64,000 nt of DNA from Hyphomicrobiales bacterium (GTDB lineage Bacteria > Pseudomonadota > Alphaproteobacteria > Rhizobiales > Rhizobiaceae): the NCBI GenBank assembly GCA_900467745.1, contig UBQW01000010.1, positions 186,001-250,000 on the forward strand, in the 5' to 3' direction. The position numbers were made by a program, and so were the translations under genes. Position 1 is the stretch's first letter; every line of letters starts with the position of its first letter. Shown one piece after another: positions 50,882-60,231 of this stretch. A model generated the notes under the pieces. The model worked only from the letters and a program-made list of their open reading frames with translations, had not been told where the DNA came from and did not search any database.

Positions 50882-51768
50882 TCAGGTCCCCGCCGCTTTG
50901 TCGAGGCGAAGAACCCCGATGATGATGATTGCGACAAGCGCGACGAGCAGGAAGACCCAGGTCGACGCTGCCGAGCCGACGCCGAGTTCCTGGAAGCTGA
51001 TCAGCCGGTCGCGGGCATAGATCGATACGGTCATCACGTTCTCGTTGCTGGCCGCGAGGACATAGGCAAGGTCGAACATTCTGAGCGCGTCGAGAACACG
51101 GAAGAGGACGGCGACGCCGATCGCCGGGCGCAGCATCGGAAGGGTGATCGACCAGAAGCGCTTCCAGGCAGGGATGCCGTCTACTTCGGCGGCCTCGAAG
51201 ATCTCCGGCGATATTAGCTGAAGACCGGCGAGGATGAGCAGCACCATGAAAGGCGTGGTCATCCACACGTCGATGAAAATGACGACGCCCATGATCAGCG
51301 AGCTGCTGGCCGTCCAGGCAATACCGTGATCGACCACGCCGAGCCCCGTGAGGATCTTGTTGATGACGCCGAACTGGTCGTTGAGCATCCATTCCCAGAT
51401 CTTGGTGGCGACGACGACAGGAATGGCCCATGGCACCAGAATGGCGGCGCGCGCCAGGCCGCGGCCCGGGATCATCTCGTTGAGCAACAAGGCGATCGCA
51501 AGCCCGAGGGCGGTCTCGATTGCGACCGAGATGACGGTGAACACGAGCGTGTTCTTCACCGCAACCCACCAGCTGTGGTCGTTGATGACCTCCATGAAGT
51601 TATCGAGACCGACCATGGAGTAGACGTAGGGGTCGTCAAGATAGGCGTCGGTGAAGGAGAAGAAGAAGGTCCGGCTCAGCGGCCAGACGGCGACCAAGAG
51701 GATGACGGCGATGACGGGAACCAGAAACAGCCATGCGGCCCGGTAATCGCGGCGGGCGAGTTTGGCGC

Positions 51769-51772
<4 letters not shown>
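50882..51772 (-). CDS. Sugar ABC transporter permease, MalF-like
   Basis: Inner-membrane permease of 296 residues. The first membrane span is AAWLFLVPVIAVILLVAVWPLS. The EAA loop FEAAEVDGIPAWKRFWSITLPMLRPAIG is near 190-217. Its start overlaps the ATPase stop by 4 bp, so the order is binding protein, ATPase, MalF, MalG, GNAT. It forms the channel with the MalG-like protein. Confidence 0.93.
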
Positions 51773-52884
<1,112 letters not shown>

Positions 52885-52999
52885 TTTTCACCCGGACTTG
52901 ATCACGATAAAGGGCTCGCCCCCTTGCTGGTGGCGGTGTGCGATGCGCGAGACCAGGGCAGACCGATCGCCGGCCTGCCCCTGTACGTTCAGTCGAGGC

Positions 53000-54256
53000 T
53001 CAACGGCTTTCTTTGAGCTTTTCCAGTCGCCCGGCGAGCGAGGTCAGGCCGGACTTGATATCGCCACCACCAGACAGCATGTCGTGGACGGAGCGATAAA
53101 AGGCCTGCGACACGCGGTTGTAGCTGGTGCCGGTATAGCCCGAGGGCCGCACCGCGCTATCGGCGAAGGCTTGCTGGTTGTCCTTGAGGAAGGGGATCTT
53201 CGCCAGAACGTCGGGGTCGGTGTAGAGCGCCGGGATGGAGGGATTGACCGCATCCTGCAGCGCGCGCTTCTTCTGCATGTCGGGGCCGGTGATGAAGTTC
53301 ACGAAATCTGCCGCGACGTCAGGCTTGGAGCTGTACTTGGAGACGCCATAATACATCGGGCCGAGGCATCCGCTCGACTTCTGGCCTTCCGTGCCGACGG
53401 GCAGCGGCATGACGCCGACCTTGTCGACAACGGCGCTGCCTTCCTTGTGCGACGTGCCCCAGACATAGGGCCAGTTGCGGTGGAACACAGCGTTGCCGGA
53501 TTCGAAGACGGCGCGCGAAGCTTCCTCGTCGTAGTTCAGCGTACCCTCGGGGCTGATCGAGCCGATCCAGCCCTTTGCTTTTTCGATCGCTTCTGCAGCC
53601 TTCGGGTTGTCGATCGTCACCTTGCCGTCGTCGGAGATGATCGTGCCGCCGCCGTTCGATGCAACGAGCTCGATCGCGTCGCAGGTCAGGCCTTCATAGC
53701 TCTTGGCCTGCCAGGCGTAACCCCACATGTCGCCCTTGCCGTCGGCGCGCTCCTTGTCCTGGATTTCCTTGGCCGTGGCGGCCAGCTCATCCCAAGTCTT
53801 CGGCGGCTGCTTGCCGTATTTTTCGAGCAGATCCTTGCGGTAGAACATCAGTCCGACGTCCATGTAGGCAGGCATGGCGACCAGATTGCCGTCCAGCTTG
53901 GCGGCGTTAAGCGTAGAGGCGAAGTGCTTGTCCTGATCGGCCTGGGGGATGACGGTCTTCAGGTCGAGAAGGCCGTTCTTGAACATGCCAAGCCAGATGA
54001 CGTCGAGGAACAGCACGTCGATATCGGTCGACTTCGCCGCGATCAGCTGCTGATAGATCGGAATGGCGTCATCGAGCAGCGCAGGCATCTTGTTGATCTT
54101 CGCTTCATTGCCCGTCTTCTCCTTCCAGGCATTGGCGACGTTGGTGCACAGCTCGAATTCCGTCGGCGCGCAAAATACGGAAATCGTCTCAGCGTGGGCC
54201 GTTCCGCTCCAGAGGGCGGCGGAGAACGCGAGGGCGGCAAGGCTCTTCTTAAGCAT
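53000..54256 (-). CDS. Extracellular sugar-binding protein, family 1 (ThuE-like)
   Basis: Periplasmic protein of 418 residues. The signal peptide ends near SGTAHA-ETISVF. Typical blocks are LLDDAIPIYQQLIAAKSTDIDVLFLDVIWLG, DVGLMFYRKDLLEKYGKQPPKTWDEL and AVFESGNAVFHRNWPYVWG. It resembles rhizobial ThuE-like trehalose/maltose binders, but the ligand is not certain. It is the first gene of the importer operon, divergent from the GntR regulator. The operator at 54326-54341 lies 70 bp upstream. Confidence 0.92.
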   Translation of the reverse strand: MLKKSLAALAFSAALWSGTAHAETISVFCAPTEFELCTNVANAWKEKTGNEAKINKMPALLDDAIPIYQQLIAAKSTDIDVLFLDVIWLGMFKNGLLDLKTVIPQADQDKHFASTLNAAKLDGNLVAMPAYMDVGLMFYRKDLLEKYGKQPPKTWDELAATAKEIQDKERADGKGDMWGYAWQAKSYEGLTCDAIELVASNGGGTIISDDGKVTIDNPKAAEAIEKAKGWIGSISPEGTLNYDEEASRAVFESGNAVFHRNWPYVWGTSHKEGSAVVDKVGVMPLPVGTEGQKSSGCLGPMYYGVSKYSSKPDVAADFVNFITGPDMQKKRALQDAVNPSIPALYTDPDVLAKIPFLKDNQQAFADSAVRPSGYTGTSYNRVSQAFYRSVHDMLSGGGDIKSGLTSLAGRLEKLKESR

Positions 54257-54325
54257 GGTGGGTTCCCTTGATTGTGATAGTGCACGGCATCGTCGGGGCT
54301 CTTCTGGCTCCTTGCAATCAATAGG

Positions 54326-54341
54326 ACTGGTTATGACCAGT
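54326..54341. promoter_or_regulatory. GntR/HutC-type operator
   Basis: Perfect dyad ACTGGT-TATG-ACCAGT, close to the TGGT/ACCA sites bound by HutC/NagR/DasR regulators. It lies between the divergent binding-protein and GntR genes and is the likely autoregulatory and importer operator. Confidence 0.7.
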
Positions 54342-54378
54342 TATGTCAATATGGACTTTCGAGAGAATTGCGTTGAAG

Positions 54379-55218
54379 ATGACATTGGAAGAGGCGGCCA
54401 AAGCCCAGGGAAAATCGAATTTGAAGACGCTCGAAACCGAGGACACATTGATCGCAACACGCGGCGTCATCGATCGCGACGACCCGCGGCCGCTGCACAA
54501 GCAGGTGTACGAGGCACTGCTGGCGGCAATCAGCGACGGGCGTCTGCCGCTGCGCGGCAAGCTGCCCTCCGAGCGCGAACTCGTCGATCTCTATGATGTG
54601 AGCCGGATCACCATTCGCCACGCGGTGCGTGAACTCATCCAGCAGGGCGTGGTGCATAGCCAGCCCGGCAAAGGGCTCTATGTCACGGAACGCGGCGGCG
54701 GCTTCGAGCTGCAGGTGCTGAAGAGCTTCACCAGCATCGCGCTGGCCAATGGCCGTGCGCCGGGTCACCAGCTGATCGAGGCAAGCCTCGTGCGGGCCCC
54801 GCTCGAAGTCAGCAGACCACTCTTCCTCGCCCCCGGCGCCGAGGTCGTGGTGCTATCGCGCCTGCGCCTGCTCGACAATATTCCGGCGGTGATACAGACT
54901 GACTGGATTCCGGCCGGGCGCGTGCCGGGGCTGCTCGACCTCGATTGGGGTATCGCCAACCGCTCGCTATATGAAGAGCTGCGCCAGCGCTACGGCATAT
55001 TTCCGAAACGTGGCCAAACGACACTGAGTGCCCGTCTGGCGGGTGAGGACGAGGCGCGCCTGCTGCAGCTGGCGCCGCCGGCGGCAGTGCTGACGGTCGA
55101 CCAGATCGCCTTCGACGACCGCAACCGCCCGGTCAACATGACGGCGCTTGTGCACCATCCGGCCCGCTATCCGCTGACGCTGCTGCAATCGGAAACCGGC
55201 GATTTCACGCAATACTGA
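54379..55218 (+). CDS. GntR-family regulator, HutC/UTRA subfamily
   Basis: Transcriptional regulator of about 279 residues (291 if started at ATG 54343). The winged helix-turn-helix has PLHKQVYEALLAAISDGRLPLRGKLPSERELVDLYDVSRITIRHAVREL, then the wing PGKGLYVTE. The UTRA effector domain follows (about 110-275). I prefer ATG 54379 because 54343 directly abuts the operator and would leave no room for a ribosome binding site; neither choice is certain. It is divergent from the sugar importer and probably represses it until the sugar or its phosphate binds. Confidence 0.9.
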   Translation: MTLEEAAKAQGKSNLKTLETEDTLIATRGVIDRDDPRPLHKQVYEALLAAISDGRLPLRGKLPSERELVDLYDVSRITIRHAVRELIQQGVVHSQPGKGLYVTERGGGFELQVLKSFTSIALANGRAPGHQLIEASLVRAPLEVSRPLFLAPGAEVVVLSRLRLLDNIPAVIQTDWIPAGRVPGLLDLDWGIANRSLYEELRQRYGIFPKRGQTTLSARLAGEDEARLLQLAPPAAVLTVDQIAFDDRNRPVNMTALVHHPARYPLTLLQSETGDFTQY

Positions 55219-55248
55219 GTGGTGGTGGGAACCGCTGAAGGCTCGCCC

Positions 55249-56589
55249 CTAGCCGTCCAGGGCGAAGCGGTCCTCATCGAATTCCTCTTCGGCAAATTCG
55301 TCGGTGTCGCTGTCGATCGCAGGACCGACATCTTCGAGCGTCGTCAGGCGCATGCCTGATGGCCGCGGTGCGGTCATCTCGATCTTCATACCCGGTGGCT
55401 GCAAGGCCCAAGCGACCAGCGCCTTGCCGGACATGGCGCCGACGCCTGCCGATACGACCTGCGGTTCCCGAGGAGCGACCGCGGTCATATCAGAACGCTT
55501 TGCCGCCCCGCCGGCAAGCGAGCCGCCTGCGTGGAGGGCGAAGAGCAGCTGGCCAGCCGATCCCTTGCCGGTGACGGCGGTGGCGAGCAGGACGGGAGCG
55601 GCGGGCGTGGGAACGCTTGCCGTGGTGGTTTCATCCAGCGTCGGCCTGAAGGTCGGCAGTGGCACGGTGAGGGAGGCGAGGTCGGGAACCTTGCTATCTG
55701 TGTTGTCGGCGCGCGGCGTCGGCCGGGCAAGCTGAAGCTCGAGGCCGCGTTCGGCGCGTGTCTGCGGCACCGGCAGCATCGCGGTTACGAGAGCGCGGGA
55801 GGGTGCCGGAGCGCCTTCGTCGTCATCGCTTTCCGGCGTACGGATGGTCTCGATTGCCACAGGGCGGTTGCGCTTCTTCTGGTCGGCGAGCGCCAGCTCA
55901 TAGCCGGGCAAGGCTCGGCCATCGGCCGGCAGATGTAGCGTGCGGCCGCTTGGGAAGAGCCGTGCCAATTCCAGCCGCGACATGCGCGGCCAGGCGCGAA
56001 CATTGCCGACATCGAGATGCACGAAAGGCGAGCCGGAGGTTGGATAATAGCCGACGCCGCCCACCTGCATCTGCATGGCAAGGCCGCGCAAGGTGGCGAG
56101 CTTCACGCCGGGAATATAGAAGTCCATCGCCTTGCCAAGCATGTGCTGACTCTTCTTGGCGACACCTGTCACCCGCGAGCGGGTGCGCAGCATGTTGTTC
56201 GTGGCCGGAGAGCGGTAGGCGGATACGACGTGAATGGGTTCCTTGGCGCCGCTGCGCTGGTACACTTCCCAAACCAGATCGAGCAGGCGTGGATCCATCT
56301 TGGTCGGCTCGTTGCGGCGCCAGTCGCGCAGGAAGCGGTTGATCTGCGCCAGGCCCTTCGGATCGAACTTGCCGTTGCGCTTGAAGACGATGGTCGCCCG
56401 CTCTCCCGTGTGGGTGAAATAGAGTTTTAGCGCGCGGTCGTCGGCGGCCGCCTGCGTTGCGCCGGCCATGGCCGCGAATATGACCAGGGCGATCATCACC
56501 ATTCGGTGCGCGGCAAGCGACACAGCCAGGGCCAGCATGGTCACGGGAACGGAAAAGACTGCATGGTACACGAACACGACTTCCGTCAT
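55249..56589 (-). CDS. DUF882 (YcbK-like, M15-type peptidase fold) exported protein
   Basis: Protein of 446 residues. The N-terminus is hydrophobic and a signal peptide ends near GATQAAA-DDRAL; an internal ATG at 56502 would give a shorter, more standard signal. The DUF882 domain (about 50-215) has SAYRSPATNNMLR, SQHMLGKAMDFYIPG and GYYPTSGSPFVHLDVGN, with the histidines and aspartate of the zinc site of peptidoglycan peptidases. The remaining 230 residues are low-complexity, proline/alanine-rich. Expected to act on peptidoglycan in the periplasm; activity is not proven for the family. Confidence 0.9.
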   Translation of the reverse strand: MTEVVFVYHAVFSVPVTMLALAVSLAAHRMVMIALVIFAAMAGATQAAADDRALKLYFTHTGERATIVFKRNGKFDPKGLAQINRFLRDWRRNEPTKMDPRLLDLVWEVYQRSGAKEPIHVVSAYRSPATNNMLRTRSRVTGVAKKSQHMLGKAMDFYIPGVKLATLRGLAMQMQVGGVGYYPTSGSPFVHLDVGNVRAWPRMSRLELARLFPSGRTLHLPADGRALPGYELALADQKKRNRPVAIETIRTPESDDDEGAPAPSRALVTAMLPVPQTRAERGLELQLARPTPRADNTDSKVPDLASLTVPLPTFRPTLDETTTASVPTPAAPVLLATAVTGKGSAGQLLFALHAGGSLAGGAAKRSDMTAVAPREPQVVSAGVGAMSGKALVAWALQPPGMKIEMTAPRPSGMRLTTLEDVGPAIDSDTDEFAEEEFDEDRFALDG

Positions 56590-56902
56590 TGTTGATGGGG
56601 TGCGAGAGCCGGATTCTTGTGATCGGCGAGGTCGCTTTGCAGTCGATTATGGTCAACAGATCCCTAACGTATCGTTTATGAGGAATGGATTATCGGGAGA
56701 GTTGGGCCGTGCGCGGCCTCGCTGCTTCGGCCTTCAGGGACCGGGCGCGGCGCGGAAGTTGGGGAAGGCGCGCGCAGCCGGGTGGCCGTTTGTCGAGCGT
56801 CCCGCAAAGCGACATGGCCGCAAGAAAAGCGCGCGGCGGTCACAATCCTGTCGCTTCGATCCTTATCTCTTGGGACATGATTCCAGAATGGAGGAGCGAG
56901 AA
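56590..56902. other. Divergent promoter region between DUF882 and small secreted protein genes
   Basis: About 310 bp. The plus-strand frame stays open through it, but the part before 56903 is arginine/glycine-rich and lacks a ribosome binding site, so I treat it as non-coding. No terminator or clear operator seen. Confidence 0.4.
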
Positions 56903-57301
56903 TTGAATAATCTATACAAGATCTTGGCAATTGCGGCGGGAACGATGGCGGCGATGGCGGCGCCGATTGCGGCGGCTCAGACGCCGGCCGCTGACCCGCT
57001 TGTCAGCCGGGCGTGGATCGAGACCAAATCGCAATCCGGTCTTCCCGGCGTGATGATGGTGTTCATGGCCGATGGCAGCCTGCTGATGGATTCCTGCTGG
57101 GAAACATATGCGCTACGCAAATGGAGCCGCAGCTCTCACGATACCGTTACCTGGGATGAGGATGGCGCCAAAATCACCGCGAAGGTGAAATCGGTGTCGC
57201 CGAGCCAGCTGACGCTCAGCGTGAAGGCCGGGAAGGATACGGTCGAGCACCGCTACAGCGTCGCCAAGGTGCCCTATGTCTGCCCTGACATGAAGCGCTG
57301 A
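56903..57301 (+). CDS. Small secreted protein of unknown function (132 aa)
   Basis: Exported protein. I start it at TTG 56903 because GGAGGAG lies 6 nt before it and it gives a compact signal peptide (NNLYKILAIAAGTMAAMAAPIAAA-QTPA); an ATG at 56888 is an alternative. The mature part is a small beta-rich domain with SRAWIETKSQSGLPGVMMVFMADGSLLMDSCWETY and one more cysteine near the end (VPYVCPDMK), so a disulfide is possible. No known family. Confidence 0.75.
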   Translation: MNNLYKILAIAAGTMAAMAAPIAAAQTPAADPLVSRAWIETKSQSGLPGVMMVFMADGSLLMDSCWETYALRKWSRSSHDTVTWDEDGAKITAKVKSVSPSQLTLSVKAGKDTVEHRYSVAKVPYVCPDMKR

Positions 57302-57313
57302 TAGCTATTGCGC

Positions 57314-57347
57314 CGCGAGCGGATATCCTGTCCGGGTACCGCTCGCG
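57314..57347. terminator. Bidirectional hairpin between convergent genes
   Basis: CGCGAGCGG (57314-57322) and CCGCTCGCG (57339-57347), perfect 9-bp arms with a 16-nt loop, between the small secreted protein gene and the CorC-like gene that converges on it. Confidence 0.65.
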
Positions 57348-57365
57348 ACATGTCTTCCGAAGTGA

Positions 57366-58667
57366 TTACTCGACGTCGGCCGTTTGGCGCGTGTCCAGCG
57401 AACTGACCAGGATCTTGTCGATCCGTCGCCCGTCGAGGTCGATGACCTCGAAACGCCAGCCATCCTTGGTAAAGCTTTCGCCAAGCACCGGAAGGTGCTT
57501 CAGCTCCTCGAGAACGAGACCCGCGACGGTCTGGTATTCGAGATCGTCGCCAAGCTTCAGGCTCATGAATTCCGCGAACTCGTCGATCGGCGTCCAGCCC
57601 GAGACCAGATAGGAGCCGTCGTCGCGGCGCGCGATCGCCTGTTCGTCGATCGGGCCATCCTGCAGCGCGCCCATGATTGCTTCCATGATGTCGCCGGAAG
57701 AAATGACGCCTTCGAAGTGTCCGTACTCGTCGAAGACAAGCACCATGTGCACGGGCGACGTCCGGATCGCCTGGATGACGCTGATGGCGTTGGAAAGGTC
57801 GGAGACGATCGGCACGTCCTGCGTGATCGCCTTCAGGTCGGCGGTGCCCTGAACGGACATGGCGTCGTAGAAATCCTTGACGGCCAGCACGCCCAACACT
57901 TCGTCCGAGCTGCCCTTTCTGACCGGCAGGCGCGAACGCTTGGTGTTGTGCAGCTGGGCGCGGATCTCCTCCAGGCTGTCGTCCACGTCGATGATCTCGA
58001 CGTCGCGTCGCGGCGTCATCAGCGCGCGCGCCGTGCGGTCGGCAAGCCGCATCACGCCTGAAATCATGGCGGATTCCTCGCTCTCGATCACGCCCGCGGA
58101 TTGCGCCTCGGCGAGCACCGTCTTGATTTCCTCGTCGGAGACATTGTCGCCGCCCTTGCCGGACTGACCGAGCAGCTTCAGCACGAGTTTGCCGGAAGCA
58201 TCGAGCAGCCAGACGAGCGGCAGCGCCATCTTCGACAGGACCGCCATGGCGGGCGCGACCTTTGCGGCCACCGCTTCAGGTTCCCGCAGCGCGATCTGCT
58301 TCGGCACCAGTTCGCCGACAATCAATGAAAGGTAGGTGATGGCGATGACCACGGTGCCGACGCCGACGGCATCGGCCACAGTCGGTGACATGCCTTGAAG
58401 CTGCAGCCAGGCTGTCAGGCGGCTACCGAGCGTGGCGCCCGAGAAGGCGCCGGAGAGAACGCCGACGAGCGTAATGCCGATCTGCACGGTCGACAGGAAC
58501 CTGCCAGGGTTCTCGGCAAGTTTTATGGCTTGTGCGGCTCCTCTGCTTCCGTGATCGGCGAGAACTTTGAGGCGGGCGGGCCTGGAAGACACGACAGCCA
58601 ATTCCGACATGGCGAGCACACCATTCAGGATGGTGAGCAAGACCACAATTCCAATTTCGAGAAACAC
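57366..58667 (-). CDS. Hemolysin C/CorC family transporter (CNNM-CBS protein)
   Basis: Membrane protein of 433 residues. The CNNM (DUF21) domain occupies about 1-190 with three or four helices, beginning FLEIGIVVLLTILNGVLAMSELAVVSSRPARLK. Two CBS domains follow (about 205-330), then a CorC_HlyC domain with DGWRFEVIDLDGRRIDKILV. I choose GTG 58667 as start because homologues begin here and AAGGG lies just before it; the frame extends 16 codons upstream. The family is linked to Mg/Co efflux and membrane stress; the exact ion is not predictable. Confidence 0.9.
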   Translation of the reverse strand: MFLEIGIVVLLTILNGVLAMSELAVVSSRPARLKVLADHGSRGAAQAIKLAENPGRFLSTVQIGITLVGVLSGAFSGATLGSRLTAWLQLQGMSPTVADAVGVGTVVIAITYLSLIVGELVPKQIALREPEAVAAKVAPAMAVLSKMALPLVWLLDASGKLVLKLLGQSGKGGDNVSDEEIKTVLAEAQSAGVIESEESAMISGVMRLADRTARALMTPRRDVEIIDVDDSLEEIRAQLHNTKRSRLPVRKGSSDEVLGVLAVKDFYDAMSVQGTADLKAITQDVPIVSDLSNAISVIQAIRTSPVHMVLVFDEYGHFEGVISSGDIMEAIMGALQDGPIDEQAIARRDDGSYLVSGWTPIDEFAEFMSLKLGDDLEYQTVAGLVLEELKHLPVLGESFTKDGWRFEVIDLDGRRIDKILVSSLDTRQTADVE

Positions 58668-58863
58668 AGGAGCCCTTGTTCGTTGACGATGATGACGCAA
58701 GATAGGTGTATTCACACCGGTTGCAAAGCGGCGGCTCCGATTTTATCGCGCGCGGAACCTGAGAATTCGCTGTCGTCATGTGTTTGGTAAATTAGCGTTT
58801 TAAGTCAGAAGAGCTTAACTTTCGTCTGTTACACAACCAGCCATACTTGTTGCGATCACGTGT

Positions 58864-59838
58864 ATGGCCGACGAAGAGATACTTCCACCAGAGATCCTGA
58901 CTTCGATATTGATGCGAATGTTCGAGTTCGCACCGATTGCCATGGCCGTGTCGACCAGCGACACCGAGACATCCAGCTATCTGAAGGTAAACGACGCCTA
59001 TCTCAGGCTTACAGGCCTGAAATGGGAGGATATCAGCGGCAGAACGCTGATCGCTGAAGGTGCCGCGATCAGCAGCCCGGCGCGCGATCGGCGCCATCGC
59101 ATGCTCGCCGAAGACGGCGGTTATGTGCTGGAGGAAGTCGATATCCGTCATGCCGACGGAACGATCCTGCCGACGCTGATCTCCGCGCAGCGCACCGTCA
59201 TCGATGGCGTGTCCTTCGATGTCGAAGTCATCCTCGACGTCTCCGCGCGTGTTCGCCATCAGCACGAAATCGAGCTTGCGCTCCGCGCTTCGGCGCGTAC
59301 CGATGCGCTGTCGGGCCTGCCCAATCGCGCCTGTTTCGACGAAGTTCTGGCCGAGCATCTGGAACGGCGCGACCAAACCGACAAGCTCCTGGCGTTGGCC
59401 TTCATCGATTTCAACGGCTTCAAGGCTGTGAACGACACGATGGGACACGCCGCCGGCGACGAGGTGCTGAGGATCATAGCCAGCCGCTTCCGCGACAGCT
59501 TCCGCGCCAACGATTTCATCGCGCGCATCGGCGGCGACGAGTTCGTCGTTCTTCTCGAGGTCGATTCCTCGCATCTGAACGACGTGGAACTCACGCTCAG
59601 GGACGCGGTGGATCGCATCTTCAAGCCGATTGCCGTCGAAGGTGTGGTTGTCGAACTGGGGGCCGCTATGGGCGTCACGCTCCTGCAGCCAGAGGATGAC
59701 GCGGCTTCCTTCGTGAAGCGTGCGGATAATTATATGTATCTGGCGAAGCAGACCGGTGATCGACTGGCCATGATCTGGCTCGGGCAGCCGGGAAGCACCG
59801 AGGCGATTGCAAGGCTTGTGACCGGCACGACCGGCTAA
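58864..59838 (+). CDS. Diguanylate cyclase with PAS domain
   Basis: Cytoplasmic c-di-GMP synthase of 324 residues. A PAS domain covers about 14-135 (LKVNDAYLRLTGLKWEDISGRTLI, VSFDVEVILDVSAR). The GGDEF domain (about 145-305) has LPNRACFDEVL, FIDFNGFKAVNDTMGHAAGDEVL and the active site RIGGDEFVVLLEV near 222. An intact inhibitory I-site, RxxD (RAND), lies five residues before GGDEF, so product feedback is likely. No membrane segment. Single gene. Confidence 0.94.
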   Translation: MADEEILPPEILTSILMRMFEFAPIAMAVSTSDTETSSYLKVNDAYLRLTGLKWEDISGRTLIAEGAAISSPARDRRHRMLAEDGGYVLEEVDIRHADGTILPTLISAQRTVIDGVSFDVEVILDVSARVRHQHEIELALRASARTDALSGLPNRACFDEVLAEHLERRDQTDKLLALAFIDFNGFKAVNDTMGHAAGDEVLRIIASRFRDSFRANDFIARIGGDEFVVLLEVDSSHLNDVELTLRDAVDRIFKPIAVEGVVVELGAAMGVTLLQPEDDAASFVKRADNYMYLAKQTGDRLAMIWLGQPGSTEAIARLVTGTTG

Positions 59839-59869
59839 AGCCGTCTCGCCTGCCTTTCTGATATCGAGA

Positions 59870-60133
59870 TCAATATTCCGGCGGCAGCGGTAGCTCGGCG
59901 GCCGTGTCCTCAAGCTCGGCCTGCGCGGCCTTCATCGTTTCATCTTCGCTGGTAAAGGGGTTGCTGTCGACGGAGGGCAGCTCGCCGTTCATGTCGGACA
60001 CGCGATAGAACCAATTTTCATTGGCGCCATTGATCGTCAACCGGAACCTGCCGTGGCTGGCATAGGCCCGACCGGTCGTGTCGCGCTTCCAAATGGAGTG
60101 ACGATGAGTTGTCCGCGTCCTGAACAGGCGCAT
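59870..60133 (-). CDS. Small conserved hypothetical protein (87 aa)
   Basis: Protein of 87 residues, basic at the start (MRLFRTRTTHRHSIWKRDTTG) and acidic at the end (MKAAQAELEDTAAELPLPPEY). The middle, FRLTINGANENWFYRVSDMNGEL, looks like two or three beta strands. GGAAAGGA precedes the ATG. It converges with the diguanylate cyclase, 31 bp apart. No family recognised; no signal peptide. Confidence 0.7.
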   Translation of the reverse strand: MRLFRTRTTHRHSIWKRDTTGRAYASHGRFRLTINGANENWFYRVSDMNGELPSVDSNPFTSEDETMKAAQAELEDTAAELPLPPEY

Positions 60134-60231
60134 TGCGCATCCTTTCCGCTTTTGATCACCCGGAATACTATCACCGGTTTGTGATATAAAGCGCTGACGC
60201 CCGCAATGGTTTCACAGTTATTACGAAAACC

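Noticed and set aside
49485..51569. Very long minus-strand open frame of 694 codons spanning the permease genes and the GNAT gene
   Set aside because: Only the last 164 codons form a recognisable protein. The rest is Arg/His/Pro-rich text in the wrong frame of two well-supported permease genes.
56468..56902. N-terminal extension of the small secreted protein
   Set aside because: The added region is Arg/Gly-rich and overlaps the DUF882 gene start; GGAGGAG before TTG 56903 and the signal peptide support the shorter form.
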